In this document: piece by piece, positions 10,454-21,295 of the stretch
Layout: each line of letters begins with the position of its first letter
Position numbering within the stretch: position 1 is the first letter of the stretch
NCBI RefSeq assembly: GCF_013466425.1
Contig: NZ_CP059165.1
Span: forward strand, 2,604,001-2,668,000
Reading direction: 5' to 3'
Length of the DNA: 64,000 bases
DNA from: Mycobacterium vicinigordonae
GTDB lineage: Bacteria; Actinomycetota; Actinomycetes; Mycobacteriales; Mycobacteriaceae
Made by a program: the position numbers and the translations under genes
Notes under the pieces: generated by a model
Told to the model about the DNA's origin: nothing
Seen by the model: only the letters and a program-made list of their open reading frames with translations
Databases searched by the model: none

Positions 10454-11074
10454 ATGTTCACCGGAATTGTGGAGGAGCTGGGTGAGGTGACCGGCCGTGA
10501 TGGCCTGGCCGACGCGGCACGGCTGATCATCTGCGGACCCACCGTCACCGCCGACGCCGGTCACGGCGACTCGATCGCCGTCAACGGTGTGTGCCTCACC
10601 GTGGTCGACGTACTGCCCGACGGACAGTTCAGCGCCGATGTGATGGCCGAGACGCTGAACCGTTCCAATCTGGGCGAGTTGCGACCGGGCAGCCGGGTGA
10701 ACCTGGAGCGTGCGGCCGCGATTAACAGCCGGCTCGGCGGTCATATTGTGCAGGGACATGTCGACGGGACCGGAGAAATTGTCGCCCGCACCCCCTCTGA
10801 GCACTGGGAAGTGGTGCGGGTGCAGATGCCGGAGACGGTTGCCCGCTACGTGGTGGAGAAGGGTTCGATCACTGTCGACGGGATCTCCCTGACTGTCTCG
10901 GCGCTGGGCGAACGGCCTTACGACTGGTTTGAGGTCTCGCTGATTCCGACCACGCGGGAGCTGACGACGTTGGGGTCGGCGCCGGTGGGGACCCGGGTGA
11001 ACCTCGAGGTCGACGTGATCGCGAAATATGTGGAGCGGCTGCTGCACGTCCCGTTGAACAAGCAGGGGCAATAA
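10454..11074 (+). CDS. ribE: Riboflavin synthase, alpha chain
   Basis: The 206-residue protein has the two tandem lumazine-binding repeats of riboflavin synthase. The N-terminal signature MFTGIVEELG begins repeat 1, with GVCLTVVD; repeat 2 begins near residue 98 with GGHIVQGHVDG and includes SITVDGISLTVS. It dismutates two 6,7-dimethyl-8-ribityllumazine molecules to riboflavin. M. tuberculosis names it ribC and has two small genes (Rv1413, Rv1414) after it; here only 87 bases separate it from ribBA. Confidence 0.97.
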   Translation: MFTGIVEELGEVTGRDGLADAARLIICGPTVTADAGHGDSIAVNGVCLTVVDVLPDGQFSADVMAETLNRSNLGELRPGSRVNLERAAAINSRLGGHIVQGHVDGTGEIVARTPSEHWEVVRVQMPETVARYVVEKGSITVDGISLTVSALGERPYDWFEVSLIPTTRELTTLGSAPVGTRVNLEVDVIAKYVERLLHVPLNKQGQ

Positions 11075-11161
11075 CTGAACCGCTGTGGTGGTTCATACTG
11101 AGTGGATCACGGGGGCTTCCCGTGGGCGCCGCGACAGCTTTAACAGCAAAAGGTAGCAACG

Positions 11162-12439
11162 ATGACGAGGTTGGACTCCGTCGAAAGGGCGGTTGCCGAC
11201 ATTGCGGCCGGAAAGGCCGTCGTCGTCATCGACGACGAGGAACGCGAGAACGAGGGCGACCTGATCTTTGCGGCCGAAATGGCCACCCCGGAGTTGGTCG
11301 CGTTCATGGTCCGCTATACCTCGGGCTATCTGTGTGTGCCGTTGGACGGCTCGATCTGTGACCGTCTTGGGCTGCTGCCGATGTACGCGGTCAACCAGGA
11401 CAAGCACGGCACCGCCTACACCGTGACCGTCGATGCGAGAATCGGTGTTGGAACTGGGATTTCGGCCTCCGACCGGGCCACCACGATGCGGTTGCTGGCA
11501 AATCCGACGAGTATCGCCGAGGACTTTACCCGGCCGGGTCACGTGGTTCCGTTGCGCGCCAAGGACGGTGGCGTGCTGCGCCGCCCGGGCCACACCGAGG
11601 CCGCCGTCGACCTGGCCCGGCTGGCCGGCCTGCAGCCCGCCGGCGCGATCTGCGAGATCGTGAGCCAGAAGGACGAGGGGTCGATGGCGCAGACCGACGA
11701 GTTGCGCGTCTTTGCTGACGAGCACGGTCTGGCCCTGATCACCATCGCCGACATCATCGAGTGGCGCCGCAAGCACGAGAAGCACATCGAGCGGATCGCG
11801 GAGGCCCGCATCCCCACCCGGCACGGGCAGTTTCGCGCGATCGGGTACGCCAGCATCTACGAGGACGTCGAGCACGTCGCGCTGGTTCGCGGTGAGATCG
11901 CCGGGCCCAACGCCGACGGCGACGATGTGTTGGTGCGGGTGCACTCCGAGTGCCTGACCGGCGACGTGTTCGGCTCGCGGCGCTGCGACTGCGGCCCGCA
12001 GCTGGACGCCGCGATGGCCATGGTCGCCCGGGAGGGCCGCGGGGTGGTGCTCTACATGCGCGGCCACGAAGGTCGCGGCATCGGCCTGATGCACAAATTG
12101 CAGGCCTACCAGTTGCAGGATGCCGGCGAGGACACCGTCGACGCCAACCTCAAGCTCGGATTGCCAGCTGATGCAAGGGATTACGGCATCGGCGCGCAGA
12201 TCCTGGTCGATCTTGGCGTTCGTTCGATGCGGCTGTTGACCAACAACCCGGCCAAGAGAGTCGGCCTGGACGGTTACGGGTTGCACATCATCGAGCGGGT
12301 GCCGCTGCCGGTGCGGGCCAACGCCGAGAACATCCGCTACCTCATGACGAAACGCGACAAGATGGGCCACGACCTGGCCGGGTTGGACGATTTTCACGAA
12401 TCCGTGCATCTGCCCGGTGAATTCGGAGGTGCGTTGTGA
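11162..12439 (+). CDS. ribA2: Bifunctional DHBP synthase / GTP cyclohydrolase II
   Basis: The 425-residue fusion has an N-terminal RibB domain ([16 protein letters not shown], acidic metal-binding loop; [32 protein letters not shown]) and a C-terminal RibA domain from about residue 210. The zinc cysteines of GTP cyclohydrolase II are present in [17 protein letters not shown], followed by RGHEGRGIG. It makes both riboflavin precursors, from ribulose-5-phosphate and GTP. AAAGGTAG precedes the ATG. ribH follows 46 bases later. Confidence 0.97.
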   Translation: MTRLDSVERAVADIAAGKAVVVIDDEERENEGDLIFAAEMATPELVAFMVRYTSGYLCVPLDGSICDRLGLLPMYAVNQDKHGTAYTVTVDARIGVGTGISASDRATTMRLLANPTSIAEDFTRPGHVVPLRAKDGGVLRRPGHTEAAVDLARLAGLQPAGAICEIVSQKDEGSMAQTDELRVFADEHGLALITIADIIEWRRKHEKHIERIAEARIPTRHGQFRAIGYASIYEDVEHVALVRGEIAGPNADGDDVLVRVHSECLTGDVFGSRRCDCGPQLDAAMAMVAREGRGVVLYMRGHEGRGIGLMHKLQAYQLQDAGEDTVDANLKLGLPADARDYGIGAQILVDLGVRSMRLLTNNPAKRVGLDGYGLHIIERVPLPVRANAENIRYLMTKRDKMGHDLAGLDDFHESVHLPGEFGGAL

Positions 12440-12473
12440 CCGTCTTCGGCGATGCAGAACCTAGTGATGCTGA

Positions 12474-13435
<962 letters not shown>

Positions 13436-13541
13436 GCCCCGGTCCGGCCCACGCGAGGCCCGTCGCGGCTGCCGAACGACGACGTGGCGCACGCTGACTC
13501 CAGGCGGAATTGCGTATTGCGCAGTCTTGCGCGAATCGCTC

Positions 13542-13564
13542 GGCCGCTATTGCGGTGAGCGGCC
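13542..13564. terminator. Hairpin after the ribH/PH-domain genes
   Basis: GGCCGCT (13542-13548) and AGCGGCC (13558-13564) form a perfect 7-bp stem with a 9-base loop in the 226-base gap between the PH-domain gene and uvrC. No U-tract follows. It may end the riboflavin transcript. Confidence 0.4.
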
Positions 13565-13648
13565 TCGTACGTGCAGTGAAATGGCCTTATGACCGGCATT
13601 TTGGGGTCGGCCGCGGGTGGGGGACTCCGCCGCCCACCCGGCAACCAC

Positions 13649-13654
13649 TAGCCT
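13649..13654 (+). promoter_or_regulatory. -10 box (TAGCCT) for uvrC, leaderless arrangement
   Basis: TAGCCT fits TANNNT and ends 7 bases before the GTG at 13662 chosen for uvrC, with no ribosome binding site. This supports 13662 over a longer in-frame start at 13617. Confidence 0.4.
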
Positions 13655-13661
13655 TGATCAC

Positions 13662-15605
13662 GTGCCAGATCCCGCCACCTACCGTCCGGCTCCCGGGTCT
13701 ATTCCCGTCGAGCCGGGGGTGTACCGATTCCGGGATTCGCACGGTCGGGTCATCTACGTCGGCAAGGCAAAGAGCCTGCGCAGCCGGCTGACCTCGTACT
13801 TCGCCGACGTCGCCAGCCTGCATCCGCGCACCCGACAGATGGTGACTACCGCGGCCAAGGTCGAGTGGACGGTGGTCAACACCGAGGTCGAGGCGCTGCA
13901 GCTGGAATACAACTGGATCAAGGAGTTTGATCCGCGCTTCAACGTCCGCTACCGCGACGACAAGTCCTACCCGGTGCTGGCCGTCACTCTTAACGAGGAG
14001 TTCCCTCGGCTGATGGTGTACCGGGGGCCACGGCGCAAGGGGGTGCGCTATTTCGGGCCGTACTCGCACGCCTGGGCGATCCGCGAAACGCTGGACCTGC
14101 TCACCCGGGTGTTCCCGGCACGCACCTGCTCGGCCGGGGTTTTCAAGCGGCACAACCAGATCGACCGGCCTTGCCTACTGGGTTACATCGACAAGTGCTC
14201 GGCGCCCTGCATCGGCCGGGTGAGCGCCGAGCAGCACCGCCAGATCGTCTTGGACTTCTGCGACTTTCTGTCCGGCAAGACCGATCGCTACGCCCGCGAG
14301 CTGGAACAGCAGATGCAGGCCGCGGCCGCCGAACTCGACTTCGAGCGCGCCGCCCGACTGCGTGACGACCTGGGCGCACTCAAGCGGGCCATGGAGAAGC
14401 AGGCGGTGGTGCTCGGCGACGGCACCGACGCCGACGTGGTGGCATTCGCCGATGACGAACTCGAGGCCGCGGTTCAGGTCTTCCACGTCCGCGGCGGGCG
14501 GGTACGCGGCCAGCGCGGTTGGATCGTCGAGAAGCCCGGCGATCCCAGCGAGTCCGGCGAAGAACAGCTCGTTGAACAGTTTCTCACCCAGTTCTACGGT
14601 GATCAGGCCGAATTAGACGGCGCGGCAGACGAATCCATCAACCCGGTGCCGCGCGAGGTGCTGGTGCCCTGCTTGCCTTCCAACCACGACGAACTGACCG
14701 ACTGGCTGTCCGGCCTACGCGGGTCTCGTGTCGCGTTACGGGTGCCGCGCCGCGGCGACAAACGCGCCCTCGCCGAGACCGTCGAACGCAACGCGAAAGA
14801 AGCTCTGCAGCAACATAAGTTGAAGCGAGCCGGCGATTTCAACGCCAGATCCGCGGCGCTGCAGAATATTCAGGAAGCCCTGGGGTTGGCCGACGCCCCG
14901 CTGCGCATCGAGTGCGTGGACATCAGCCACGTGCAAGGCACCGATGTCGTCGGGTCGCTGGTGGTGTTCGAGGACGGTTTGCCGCGCAAGTCGGACTACC
15001 GGCACTTCGGGATCCGCGAGGCTGCCGGACAGGGCCGCTCCGACGACGTCGCATCGATCGCCGAAGTGACACGGCGCCGTTTCCTGCGCCACCTCAGCGA
15101 CCAGAGTGATCCGAATATGCTTTCCCCGGAAGGTAAGTCGCGACGATTCGCATACCCGCCCAATCTGTATGTCGTCGACGGCGGCGCGCCGCAGGTCAAC
15201 GCCGCCAGCGCGGTGCTCGACGAACTGGGTATCACCGACGTCGCGGTGATCGGTTTGGCCAAGCGGCTGGAGGAGATCTGGGTGCCGTCGGAGCCCGACC
15301 CGATCATTATGCCGCGCAACAGCGAGGGCCTGTACCTACTGCAGCGGGTGCGCGACGAGGCGCACCGGTTTGCCATCGCCTACCATCGCAGCAAGCGATC
15401 CAAACGGATGACAGCCTCGGCGCTCGATGCGGTTCCCGGACTGGGCGAGCACCGCCGCAAGGCGCTGGTCACCCATTTCGGATCGATAGCACGCCTCAAG
15501 GAGGCCACCGTCGACCAGATCACTGCCGTCCCCGGTATCGGCGTGGCCACCGCCACCGCCGTCTTGGAAGCGCTGCGGCCGGACTCCGCAGGAGCGGCCG
15601 AATGA
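13662..15605 (+). CDS. uvrC: Excinuclease ABC subunit C
   Basis: The 647-residue nuclease makes both incisions in nucleotide excision repair. An N-terminal GIY-YIG domain ([23 protein letters not shown] split across residues about 17-40) is followed by a UVR domain (about 205-240, [11 protein letters not shown]), the UvrC RNase H-like endonuclease with [20 protein letters not shown] and [12 protein letters not shown], and C-terminal helix-hairpin-helix motifs ([29 protein letters not shown]). Length equals the M. tuberculosis protein within one residue. The TGA overlaps rapZ. Confidence 0.97.
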   Translation: MPDPATYRPAPGSIPVEPGVYRFRDSHGRVIYVGKAKSLRSRLTSYFADVASLHPRTRQMVTTAAKVEWTVVNTEVEALQLEYNWIKEFDPRFNVRYRDDKSYPVLAVTLNEEFPRLMVYRGPRRKGVRYFGPYSHAWAIRETLDLLTRVFPARTCSAGVFKRHNQIDRPCLLGYIDKCSAPCIGRVSAEQHRQIVLDFCDFLSGKTDRYARELEQQMQAAAAELDFERAARLRDDLGALKRAMEKQAVVLGDGTDADVVAFADDELEAAVQVFHVRGGRVRGQRGWIVEKPGDPSESGEEQLVEQFLTQFYGDQAELDGAADESINPVPREVLVPCLPSNHDELTDWLSGLRGSRVALRVPRRGDKRALAETVERNAKEALQQHKLKRAGDFNARSAALQNIQEALGLADAPLRIECVDISHVQGTDVVGSLVVFEDGLPRKSDYRHFGIREAAGQGRSDDVASIAEVTRRRFLRHLSDQSDPNMLSPEGKSRRFAYPPNLYVVDGGAPQVNAASAVLDELGITDVAVIGLAKRLEEIWVPSEPDPIIMPRNSEGLYLLQRVRDEAHRFAIAYHRSKRSKRMTASALDAVPGLGEHRRKALVTHFGSIARLKEATVDQITAVPGIGVATATAVLEALRPDSAGAAE

Positions 15606-16489
15606 CCAACGGCGAAGATGGCCCCGCAGGCATCGACGTGGTCCTGGTGACCGGTCTGTCGGGCGCCGGGCGCGGTACCGCGGCCAAGGTACTTGAGGAC
15701 CTCGGCTGGTATGTCGCGGATAACCTGCCACCCCAGTTGATTACCCGCATGGTCGATTTCGGGTTAGCCGCAGGGTCGCGGATCACCCAACTCGCCGTCG
15801 TAATGGACGTGCGGTCGCGCGGATTCACCGGAGATCTGGACGAGGTCCGCACCGAGCTGGCCACCCGCAACATCAGCCCGCGGGTGGTCTTCATGGAGGC
15901 ATCCGACGACATGCTGGTCCGCCGCTACGAGAACAACCGCCGCAGCCATCCGCTGCAGGGTGAACAGACGCTGGCCGAGGGCATTGCCGCCGAGCGCCGG
16001 ATGCTGGCCCCGGTCCGCGCCACCGCCGATTTGATCATCGACACGTCGACGCTGTCGGTGCGGGGTCTGCGGGAAAGCATCGAGCGCGCTTTCGGCGGCA
16101 CCGCTACCGCGACCACCAGTGTCACCGTCGAATCCTTCGGCTTCAAATACGGACTTCCGATGGATGCGGACATGGTGATGGATGTGCGTTTCCTGCCCAA
16201 CCCGCACTGGGTGGACGAGTTGCGGCCGCTGACTGGGCAGCATGCACCGGTGCGCGACTATGTGTTGAGCCAGCCAGGCGCGGCTGAATTCCTGCAGACC
16301 TACCACCGATTGCTGTTGCTGGTGGTCGACGGTTACCGACGAGAGGGCAAGCGCTACATGACGGTGGCGGTCGGGTGCACGGGGGGTAAACACCGCAGCG
16401 TGGCGATCGCTGAGGCCCTGATGGGCCTGCTTGGGGCAGACCCGCAACTGACGGTGCGGGTCTTGCACCGGGATCTGGGCCGCGAATGA
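15602..16489 (+). CDS. rapZ: RapZ-like nucleotide-binding protein
   Basis: The 295-residue protein (YvcJ/RapZ family, Rv1421 equivalent) starts at an ATG overlapping the uvrC stop. The P-loop reads GLSGAGRG, with arginine where the canonical Walker A has lysine. [16 protein letters not shown] and FLEASDD-like (FMEASDD) family motifs follow, and the C-terminal half has [20 protein letters not shown] and [10 protein letters not shown]. In Gram-negatives RapZ controls GlmS through small RNAs; in actinobacteria the role is unresolved. It overlaps the next gene by 4 bases, in the conserved uvrC-rapZ-cuvA-whiA order. Confidence 0.93.
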   Translation: MTNGEDGPAGIDVVLVTGLSGAGRGTAAKVLEDLGWYVADNLPPQLITRMVDFGLAAGSRITQLAVVMDVRSRGFTGDLDEVRTELATRNISPRVVFMEASDDMLVRRYENNRRSHPLQGEQTLAEGIAAERRMLAPVRATADLIIDTSTLSVRGLRESIERAFGGTATATTSVTVESFGFKYGLPMDADMVMDVRFLPNPHWVDELRPLTGQHAPVRDYVLSQPGAAEFLQTYHRLLLLVVDGYRREGKRYMTVAVGCTGGKHRSVAIAEALMGLLGADPQLTVRVLHRDLGRE

Positions 16490-17529
16490 ACTCGCCGGCA
16501 AATCCGAGCATCGTCGCCTTGGGCGGCGGGCACGGCCTGTATGCCACGCTGTCGGCGGCTCGTCGGCTGACCCCCTACGTCACCGCGATCGTGACGGTCG
16601 CCGACGACGGTGGCTCCTCGGGTCGGCTGCGCAGCGAACTGGACGTGGTGCCGCCGGGTGATTTACGAATGGCGTTGGCGGCGTTGGCATCCGACAGTCC
16701 CTACGGGCGGTTGTGGGCGACCATACTGCAGCACCGCTTCGGTGGCAGCGGGGCGCTGGCCGGGCACCCGATCGGCAACCTGTTGCTTGCCGGCCTGTCA
16801 GAGATGCTGGCCGACCCGGTCGCGGCACTCGACGAAATCGGGCGTGTCCTGGGCGTCAAGGGCCGGGTGCTGCCGATGTGTCCGATCGCGCTGCAGATCG
16901 AGGCCGACGTCTCCGGCCTGGAGTCCGACCCGCGGATGTTCCGGCTGATCCGGGGCCAGGTCGCCATCGCGACGACACCGGGCAAGGTGCGCCGGGTGCG
17001 GTTGCTGCCGACCGACCCGCCGGCCACTCGGCAGGCCGTCGACGCCATCATGGCCGCCGATCTTGTCGTGCTCGGACCCGGCTCGTGGTTTACCAGCGTG
17101 ATTCCCCATGTGTTGGTGCCCGGCCTGCTTAAGGCGCTGCGGGCGACCACCGCACGTAAGGCGCTGGTGCTCAACCTGGTGGCCGAACCGGGGGAAACCG
17201 CCGGGTTTTCGGTGGAGCGGCACCTGCATGTGCTGGCACAGCATGCACCGGAGTTCCGCGTCGACGACATCATCATCGACGCAGAACGGGTGCCCAGCGA
17301 TCGTGAGCGGGACCAGCTGCGTCGGACCGCAACACTGCTGCAGGCCGAGGTCCACTTCGCGGATGTGGCCCGACCTGGTACACCTTTACATGACCCGGGC
17401 AGGCTGGCCGCTGTGCTGGACGGGGTTCGAGCAGCTGGCAAGAATCCGGCAGGGAGATCCGAGCCGTCGGTGACGGCCACGGAAGAGATACCGATCGACG
17501 GCGGCCGTCGGGAACGAACCAAGGGGTGA
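16486..17529 (+). CDS. cuvA: YvcK/CofD-like protein (CuvA)
   Basis: The 347-residue protein belongs to the gluconeogenesis-factor YvcK/CofD-like family. It has GGGHGLYATLSAARR at the N-terminus, ADDGGSSGRLR, the PPGDLRMALAAL motif, GHPIGNLLLAGL, and LVVLGPGSWFTSVIPHVLV. The M. tuberculosis equivalent (Rv1422) is reported as CuvA, involved in cell-wall and nutrient use. It overlaps rapZ upstream, and whiA starts 6 bases after it. The C-terminal 30 residues are basic and acidic low-complexity. Confidence 0.92.
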   Translation: MNSPANPSIVALGGGHGLYATLSAARRLTPYVTAIVTVADDGGSSGRLRSELDVVPPGDLRMALAALASDSPYGRLWATILQHRFGGSGALAGHPIGNLLLAGLSEMLADPVAALDEIGRVLGVKGRVLPMCPIALQIEADVSGLESDPRMFRLIRGQVAIATTPGKVRRVRLLPTDPPATRQAVDAIMAADLVVLGPGSWFTSVIPHVLVPGLLKALRATTARKALVLNLVAEPGETAGFSVERHLHVLAQHAPEFRVDDIIIDAERVPSDRERDQLRRTATLLQAEVHFADVARPGTPLHDPGRLAAVLDGVRAAGKNPAGRSEPSVTATEEIPIDGGRRERTKG

Positions 17530-17535
17530 CGACGC

Positions 17536-18519
17536 GTGGCGATGACGACTGAAGTCAAGGACGAGCTGAGCCGTCTGGTGGTCAAGTCGGTCAGCGCTCG
17601 GCGCGCGGAGGTCACCTCGCTGCTGCGGTTCGCTGGTGGCTTGCACATCGTGGCTGGCCGGGTGGTTGTCGAGGCCGAGGTCGACCTCGGTAGCATCGCG
17701 CGGCGGCTGCGCAAAGACATCTTCGACCTGTACGGCTACAACGCCGTGGTGCATGTGTTGTCGGCCAGCGGAATTCGCAAGAACACCCGGTACGTGCTGC
17801 GGGTCGCCAGCGACGGGGAAGCGCTGGCTCGCCAGACGGGCCTGCTGGACATGCGCGGACGTCCGGTGCGCGGCCTGCCCGCCCAAGTGGTGGGTGGCAG
17901 CGTCGGCGATGCCGAAGCCGCCTGGCGGGGAGCCTTTTTGGCCCACGGGTCGCTGACCGAGCCGGGTCGTTCCTCGGCGCTGGAGGTCAGCTGCCCCGGG
18001 CCCGAGGCCGCCCTGGCGCTCGTCGGCGCGGCGCGTCGGCTGGGAGTCAGCGCCAAGGCTCGCGAGGTGCGCGGCGCCGACCGGGTGGTGGTTCGCGACG
18101 GTGAGGCCATTGGTGCGCTGCTCACCCGGATGGGCGCGCAGGACACCCGGCTGGTCTGGGAAGAGCGCCGGCTGCGCCGGGAGGTGCGGGCCACCGCTAA
18201 CCGGCTGGCCAATTTCGACGACGCGAACCTGCGCCGCTCGGCGCGCGCGGCGGTGGCGGCGGCGGCCCGGGTGGAGCGCGCGCTGGAAATCCTCGGCGAC
18301 ACCGTGCCCGACCACCTGGCCACCGCGGGTCAGCTGCGCGTCGAGCATCGGCAGGCCTCACTGGAGGAGCTGGGTCGCCTCGCCGACCCGCCGATGACCA
18401 AAGATGCTGTGGCAGGACGTATTCGGCGTCTGTTGTCGATGGCCGACCGTAAAGCAAAGGTCGACGGCATTCCCGACACCGAGTCTGCGGTCACCCCTGA
18501 CCTGCTAGAAGACGCGTAA
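17536..18519 (+). CDS. whiA: Sporulation/cell-division regulator WhiA
   Basis: The 327-residue DNA-binding protein combines an N-terminal LAGLIDADG-like fold ([25 protein letters not shown], and [12 protein letters not shown] near residue 133) with a C-terminal helix-turn-helix ([32 protein letters not shown]). WhiA controls division and, in Streptomyces, sporulation with WhiB; mycobacteria retain it. It uses a GTG start. It closes the uvrC-rapZ-cuvA-whiA operon. The next gene is 108 bases away and has its own promoter-like sequence. Confidence 0.95.
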   Translation: MAMTTEVKDELSRLVVKSVSARRAEVTSLLRFAGGLHIVAGRVVVEAEVDLGSIARRLRKDIFDLYGYNAVVHVLSASGIRKNTRYVLRVASDGEALARQTGLLDMRGRPVRGLPAQVVGGSVGDAEAAWRGAFLAHGSLTEPGRSSALEVSCPGPEAALALVGAARRLGVSAKAREVRGADRVVVRDGEAIGALLTRMGAQDTRLVWEERRLRREVRATANRLANFDDANLRRSARAAVAAAARVERALEILGDTVPDHLATAGQLRVEHRQASLEELGRLADPPMTKDAVAGRIRRLLSMADRKAKVDGIPDTESAVTPDLLEDA

Positions 18520-18615
18520 CTTCCCTTCCCGCCTTCTTTTCCCGCGGGTACGACCGGGCTGTGATTTCGCCCCCAGGATTTCTGGGTGTAGTTACATTCG
18601 TGGCCGGGGGCGGGC

Positions 18616-18621
18616 TACGGT
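18616..18621 (+). promoter_or_regulatory. -10 box (TACGGT) for the first WS/DGAT gene, leaderless arrangement
   Basis: TACGGT ends 6 bases before the ATG at 18628. GTTACA (18591-18596), 19 bases upstream, matches four of six bases of a -35 TTGACA box. The start codon would be the 5' end of the mRNA. Confidence 0.45.
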
Positions 18622-18627
18622 CTTCTA

Positions 18628-20010
18628 ATGAAACGGCTCTCGAGTGTTGATGCGGCGTTTTGGTCGGCCGAAACTTCCGGCTGGCACATGCACGTCGGTG
18701 CACTGGCGATCTGCGATCCCAGCGATGCGCCCGAGTACAGCTTCGATCGCCTGCGGGAATTGCTGATCGAGCGGCTGCCGGAAATCCCGCAGCTGCGTTG
18801 GCGGGTGACCGGGTCTCCGCTGGGCCTGGATCGGCCGTGGTTCGTCGAGGACGAGGAACTCGACATCGACTTTCATATCCGCCGCATCGGTGTGCCGGCG
18901 CCGGGCGGCCGGCGCGAGGTCGATGAACTCGCTGGCCGGCTGATGTCTTACAAGCTGGACCGGTCCCGGCCGCTGTGGGAATTGTGGGTAATCGAGGGTG
19001 TCGAAGGTGGCCGCATCGCGACGCTGACCAAGATGCATCACGCCATCGTCGATGGTGTCTCGGGTGCCGGCCTGGGCGAAATCCTCTTGGATATCACGCC
19101 CGAACCCCGGCCGCCGCAGAAGGAGACGATCGGATTCGTCGGGTTCACCATTCCGGGCCTCGAACGGCGCGCGTTGGGTGCGCTGGTGAACCTGGGCATC
19201 ATGACTCCCTTCCGGATCGCCCGGTTGGTGGAGCAGACGGTGCGTCAACAGATCGCCGCACTGGGGGTGGCGACCCGGCCACCGCGCTTCTTCGAGGCGC
19301 CCAAGACCCGATTCAATGCGCCTGTGTCGCCGCACCGCCGGATCACCGGCTGCCGCATCGAGCTGGAGCGGGCCAAGGCCGTCAAGGACGCCTTCGGGGT
19401 CAAGCTCAACGACGTCGTCCTGGCGATCGTGGCCGGCGCGGTCCGGGAGTATCTGCTCAAGCGGGACGAGCTGCCGTACAAGCCGTTGATCGCGCAGATC
19501 CCCGTCTCCACCCGTACCGACGAGAACAAGTCCGATGTCGGCAACCAGATTAGTTCGATGACGGCGTCGTTGGCCACCGATATCGAGGACCCAGCCGAGC
19601 GGCTGAAAATCATTCACGAGAGCACTCGCAGCGCCAAGGAAATGGCCAAAGCGCTTTCCGCACACCAGATCATGGGGCTTACCGAGACCACTCCGCCGGG
19701 CCTGCTGCAGTTGGCAGCGCGGGCGTACACGGCCACCGGGTTGTCACGCAACCTGGCGCCGATCAATCTGGTGGTGTCCAATGTGCCCGGCCCGCCCATT
19801 CCCCTCTACATGGCCGGCGCCAAGCTAGACTCGCTGGTTCCGTTGGGGCCGCCGGTGATGGATGTCGCTCTCAACGTCACCTGCTTCTCCTACCAGGGAT
19901 ACCTGGACTTCGGTTTCGTGACGACGCCCGAGGTGGCCAACGACATCGACGAGATGGCCGACGCCATCGAACCGGCACTCGCCGAATTGGAGCGCGCCGC
20001 CGATCTGTGA
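18628..20010 (+). CDS. Wax ester synthase/diacylglycerol acyltransferase-like protein (first copy)
   Basis: The 460-residue protein is a WS/DGAT family member (Rv1425 equivalent). The catalytic motif HHxxxDG is intact at H137-H138...D142 ([13 protein letters not shown]). [18 protein letters not shown] and [17 protein letters not shown] match the conserved C-terminal motifs. The family esterifies long-chain acyl-CoA to diacylglycerol or alcohols, making storage triacylglycerol. It is convergent with lipO, 4 bases away. A second homologue lies at 25302-26813. Substrate preference cannot be read from sequence. Confidence 0.93.
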   Translation: MKRLSSVDAAFWSAETSGWHMHVGALAICDPSDAPEYSFDRLRELLIERLPEIPQLRWRVTGSPLGLDRPWFVEDEELDIDFHIRRIGVPAPGGRREVDELAGRLMSYKLDRSRPLWELWVIEGVEGGRIATLTKMHHAIVDGVSGAGLGEILLDITPEPRPPQKETIGFVGFTIPGLERRALGALVNLGIMTPFRIARLVEQTVRQQIAALGVATRPPRFFEAPKTRFNAPVSPHRRITGCRIELERAKAVKDAFGVKLNDVVLAIVAGAVREYLLKRDELPYKPLIAQIPVSTRTDENKSDVGNQISSMTASLATDIEDPAERLKIIHESTRSAKEMAKALSAHQIMGLTETTPPGLLQLAARAYTATGLSRNLAPINLVVSNVPGPPIPLYMAGAKLDSLVPLGPPVMDVALNVTCFSYQGYLDFGFVTTPEVANDIDEMADAIEPALAELERAADL

Positions 20011-20014
20011 TCGG

Positions 20015-21295
20015 TTAACGGTCGCCCAGGTACTTCGTCACGTACACCCAGGACAGGAATCGCGCAACCGCCTCGGCGGACTTGCTGGCCCGCGGGGACG
20101 CGAAGATGTCGAAAGCGTGCTGCGCATTGGGCAGCTCGGCGTAGGCGACCGGCGCTTTGGACACCGCGCGCAGCTCGTCGACGAACTCCCGCGCCTCCTG
20201 CACCGGGATCAGCGAGTCGTCGGTTCCGTGCAGGACGAAGAAAGGTGGTGCGTCGGCCCGCACGTAGGTGATGGGGGAGGCGTCGACGTAGATGTCGCGG
20301 TGCGTGCTTATCTTCTTCTTGACTACCAGCCGGGCGAGCACCTCGAGGAACTCTCCCCGCCCTGGTTCGTCGATCGAGAACCAGTCGTAGCGGCCGTAGA
20401 ACGGAACCGCGGCGGCCACCGAGGTGTCGGATTCTTCGAATCCCGGCTGGAACTTCGGGTCGTTGGGTGTCAGGGCCGCCAACGAGGACAGATGTCCGCC
20501 AGCCGAACCACCGCTGATCACAACGAAATTGGGGTCCCCGCCGTACTCGGCAATGTTGTCCTTGACCCAGGTCAGCGCGCGCTTGACGTCGACGATGTGG
20601 TCGGGCCAGGTGTGCAGCGGCGATACCCGGTAGTTCATCGACACACATACCCAGCCACGCGAAACCAGGTGTTCCATCAGCGGATACGCCTGCGGGCGGC
20701 GCCACCCGATCATCCACGCTCCGCCGGGCACCTGCAGCAACACCGGCGCTTTGCCGTCTCGCGGCAGGTCGCGGCGGCGCCAGATGTCGGCCAGGTTCGC
20801 GCGCCCGTGCGGACCGTAGCGCACGATGTTCTGCTTGTCGACGTAGCGCCGCCGGGCCACCGTCGACCGCAGTGGCGGGTTGCGCCGACCTGGCCGGTCG
20901 GCAAGCTCAGTGGGCAGTTCGCGCAGCGCGTCGGAGTAATTCGGGCCGAGCTGTTCGGTCAGCGCCGATTCCAGCACGGGCCCAGGGGTTTTCACGCCGC
21001 GGTAGGCGATCACGCCTAGGATCGCCCACGAGGCAGCGGTCAGTGCCAGCGCCACCTTGCCCTTGGGTCCGTCGAAATCGCCGCGCCGGCTGCGACGTGC
21101 CGCGTCCAGGGCCGAGACGGCGGCGTAGACACCCGGCACCTCTGAGGTCGGCCAGCCGAACCAAAACACTGTTGGAGCAGCCCAGGGATTACGGGTGATG
21201 GGACGTAACCCGTTGGCGGCGTTGACGATCTCGGCCGTCGCGCGGGTAAGCGGCCGGGGCCGGCGCAATTGCGTGATCACTTGACGAAGGTTCAT
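20015..21295 (-). CDS. lipO: LipO-like esterase/lipase of the hormone-sensitive lipase type
   Basis: The 426-residue alpha/beta hydrolase has the nucleophile elbow GGSAGGHLSS, a downstream acid in HGTDDSLIPV and the catalytic His region NAQHAFD. The oxyanion-hole motif, normally HGGG or HGG, reads VPGGAWMIG here, so the leading His is proline; the same family member in M. tuberculosis is LipO (Rv1426c). One or two hydrophobic N-terminal segments (about residues 75-105) suggest membrane attachment. It overlaps fadD12 by 4 bases (ATGA) and is the last gene of the fadD12-lipO pair. Confidence 0.88.
   Translation of the reverse strand: MNLRQVITQLRRPRPLTRATAEIVNAANGLRPITRNPWAAPTVFWFGWPTSEVPGVYAAVSALDAARRSRRGDFDGPKGKVALALTAASWAILGVIAYRGVKTPGPVLESALTEQLGPNYSDALRELPTELADRPGRRNPPLRSTVARRRYVDKQNIVRYGPHGRANLADIWRRRDLPRDGKAPVLLQVPGGAWMIGWRRPQAYPLMEHLVSRGWVCVSMNYRVSPLHTWPDHIVDVKRALTWVKDNIAEYGGDPNFVVISGGSAGGHLSSLAALTPNDPKFQPGFEESDTSVAAAVPFYGRYDWFSIDEPGRGEFLEVLARLVVKKKISTHRDIYVDASPITYVRADAPPFFVLHGTDDSLIPVQEAREFVDELRAVSKAPVAYAELPNAQHAFDIFASPRASKSAEAVARFLSWVYVTKYLGDR

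Noticed and set aside
11093..12409. 438-codon minus-strand open frame opposite ribBA
   Set aside because: No domain recognised; explained by GC-rich third positions of the real gene.
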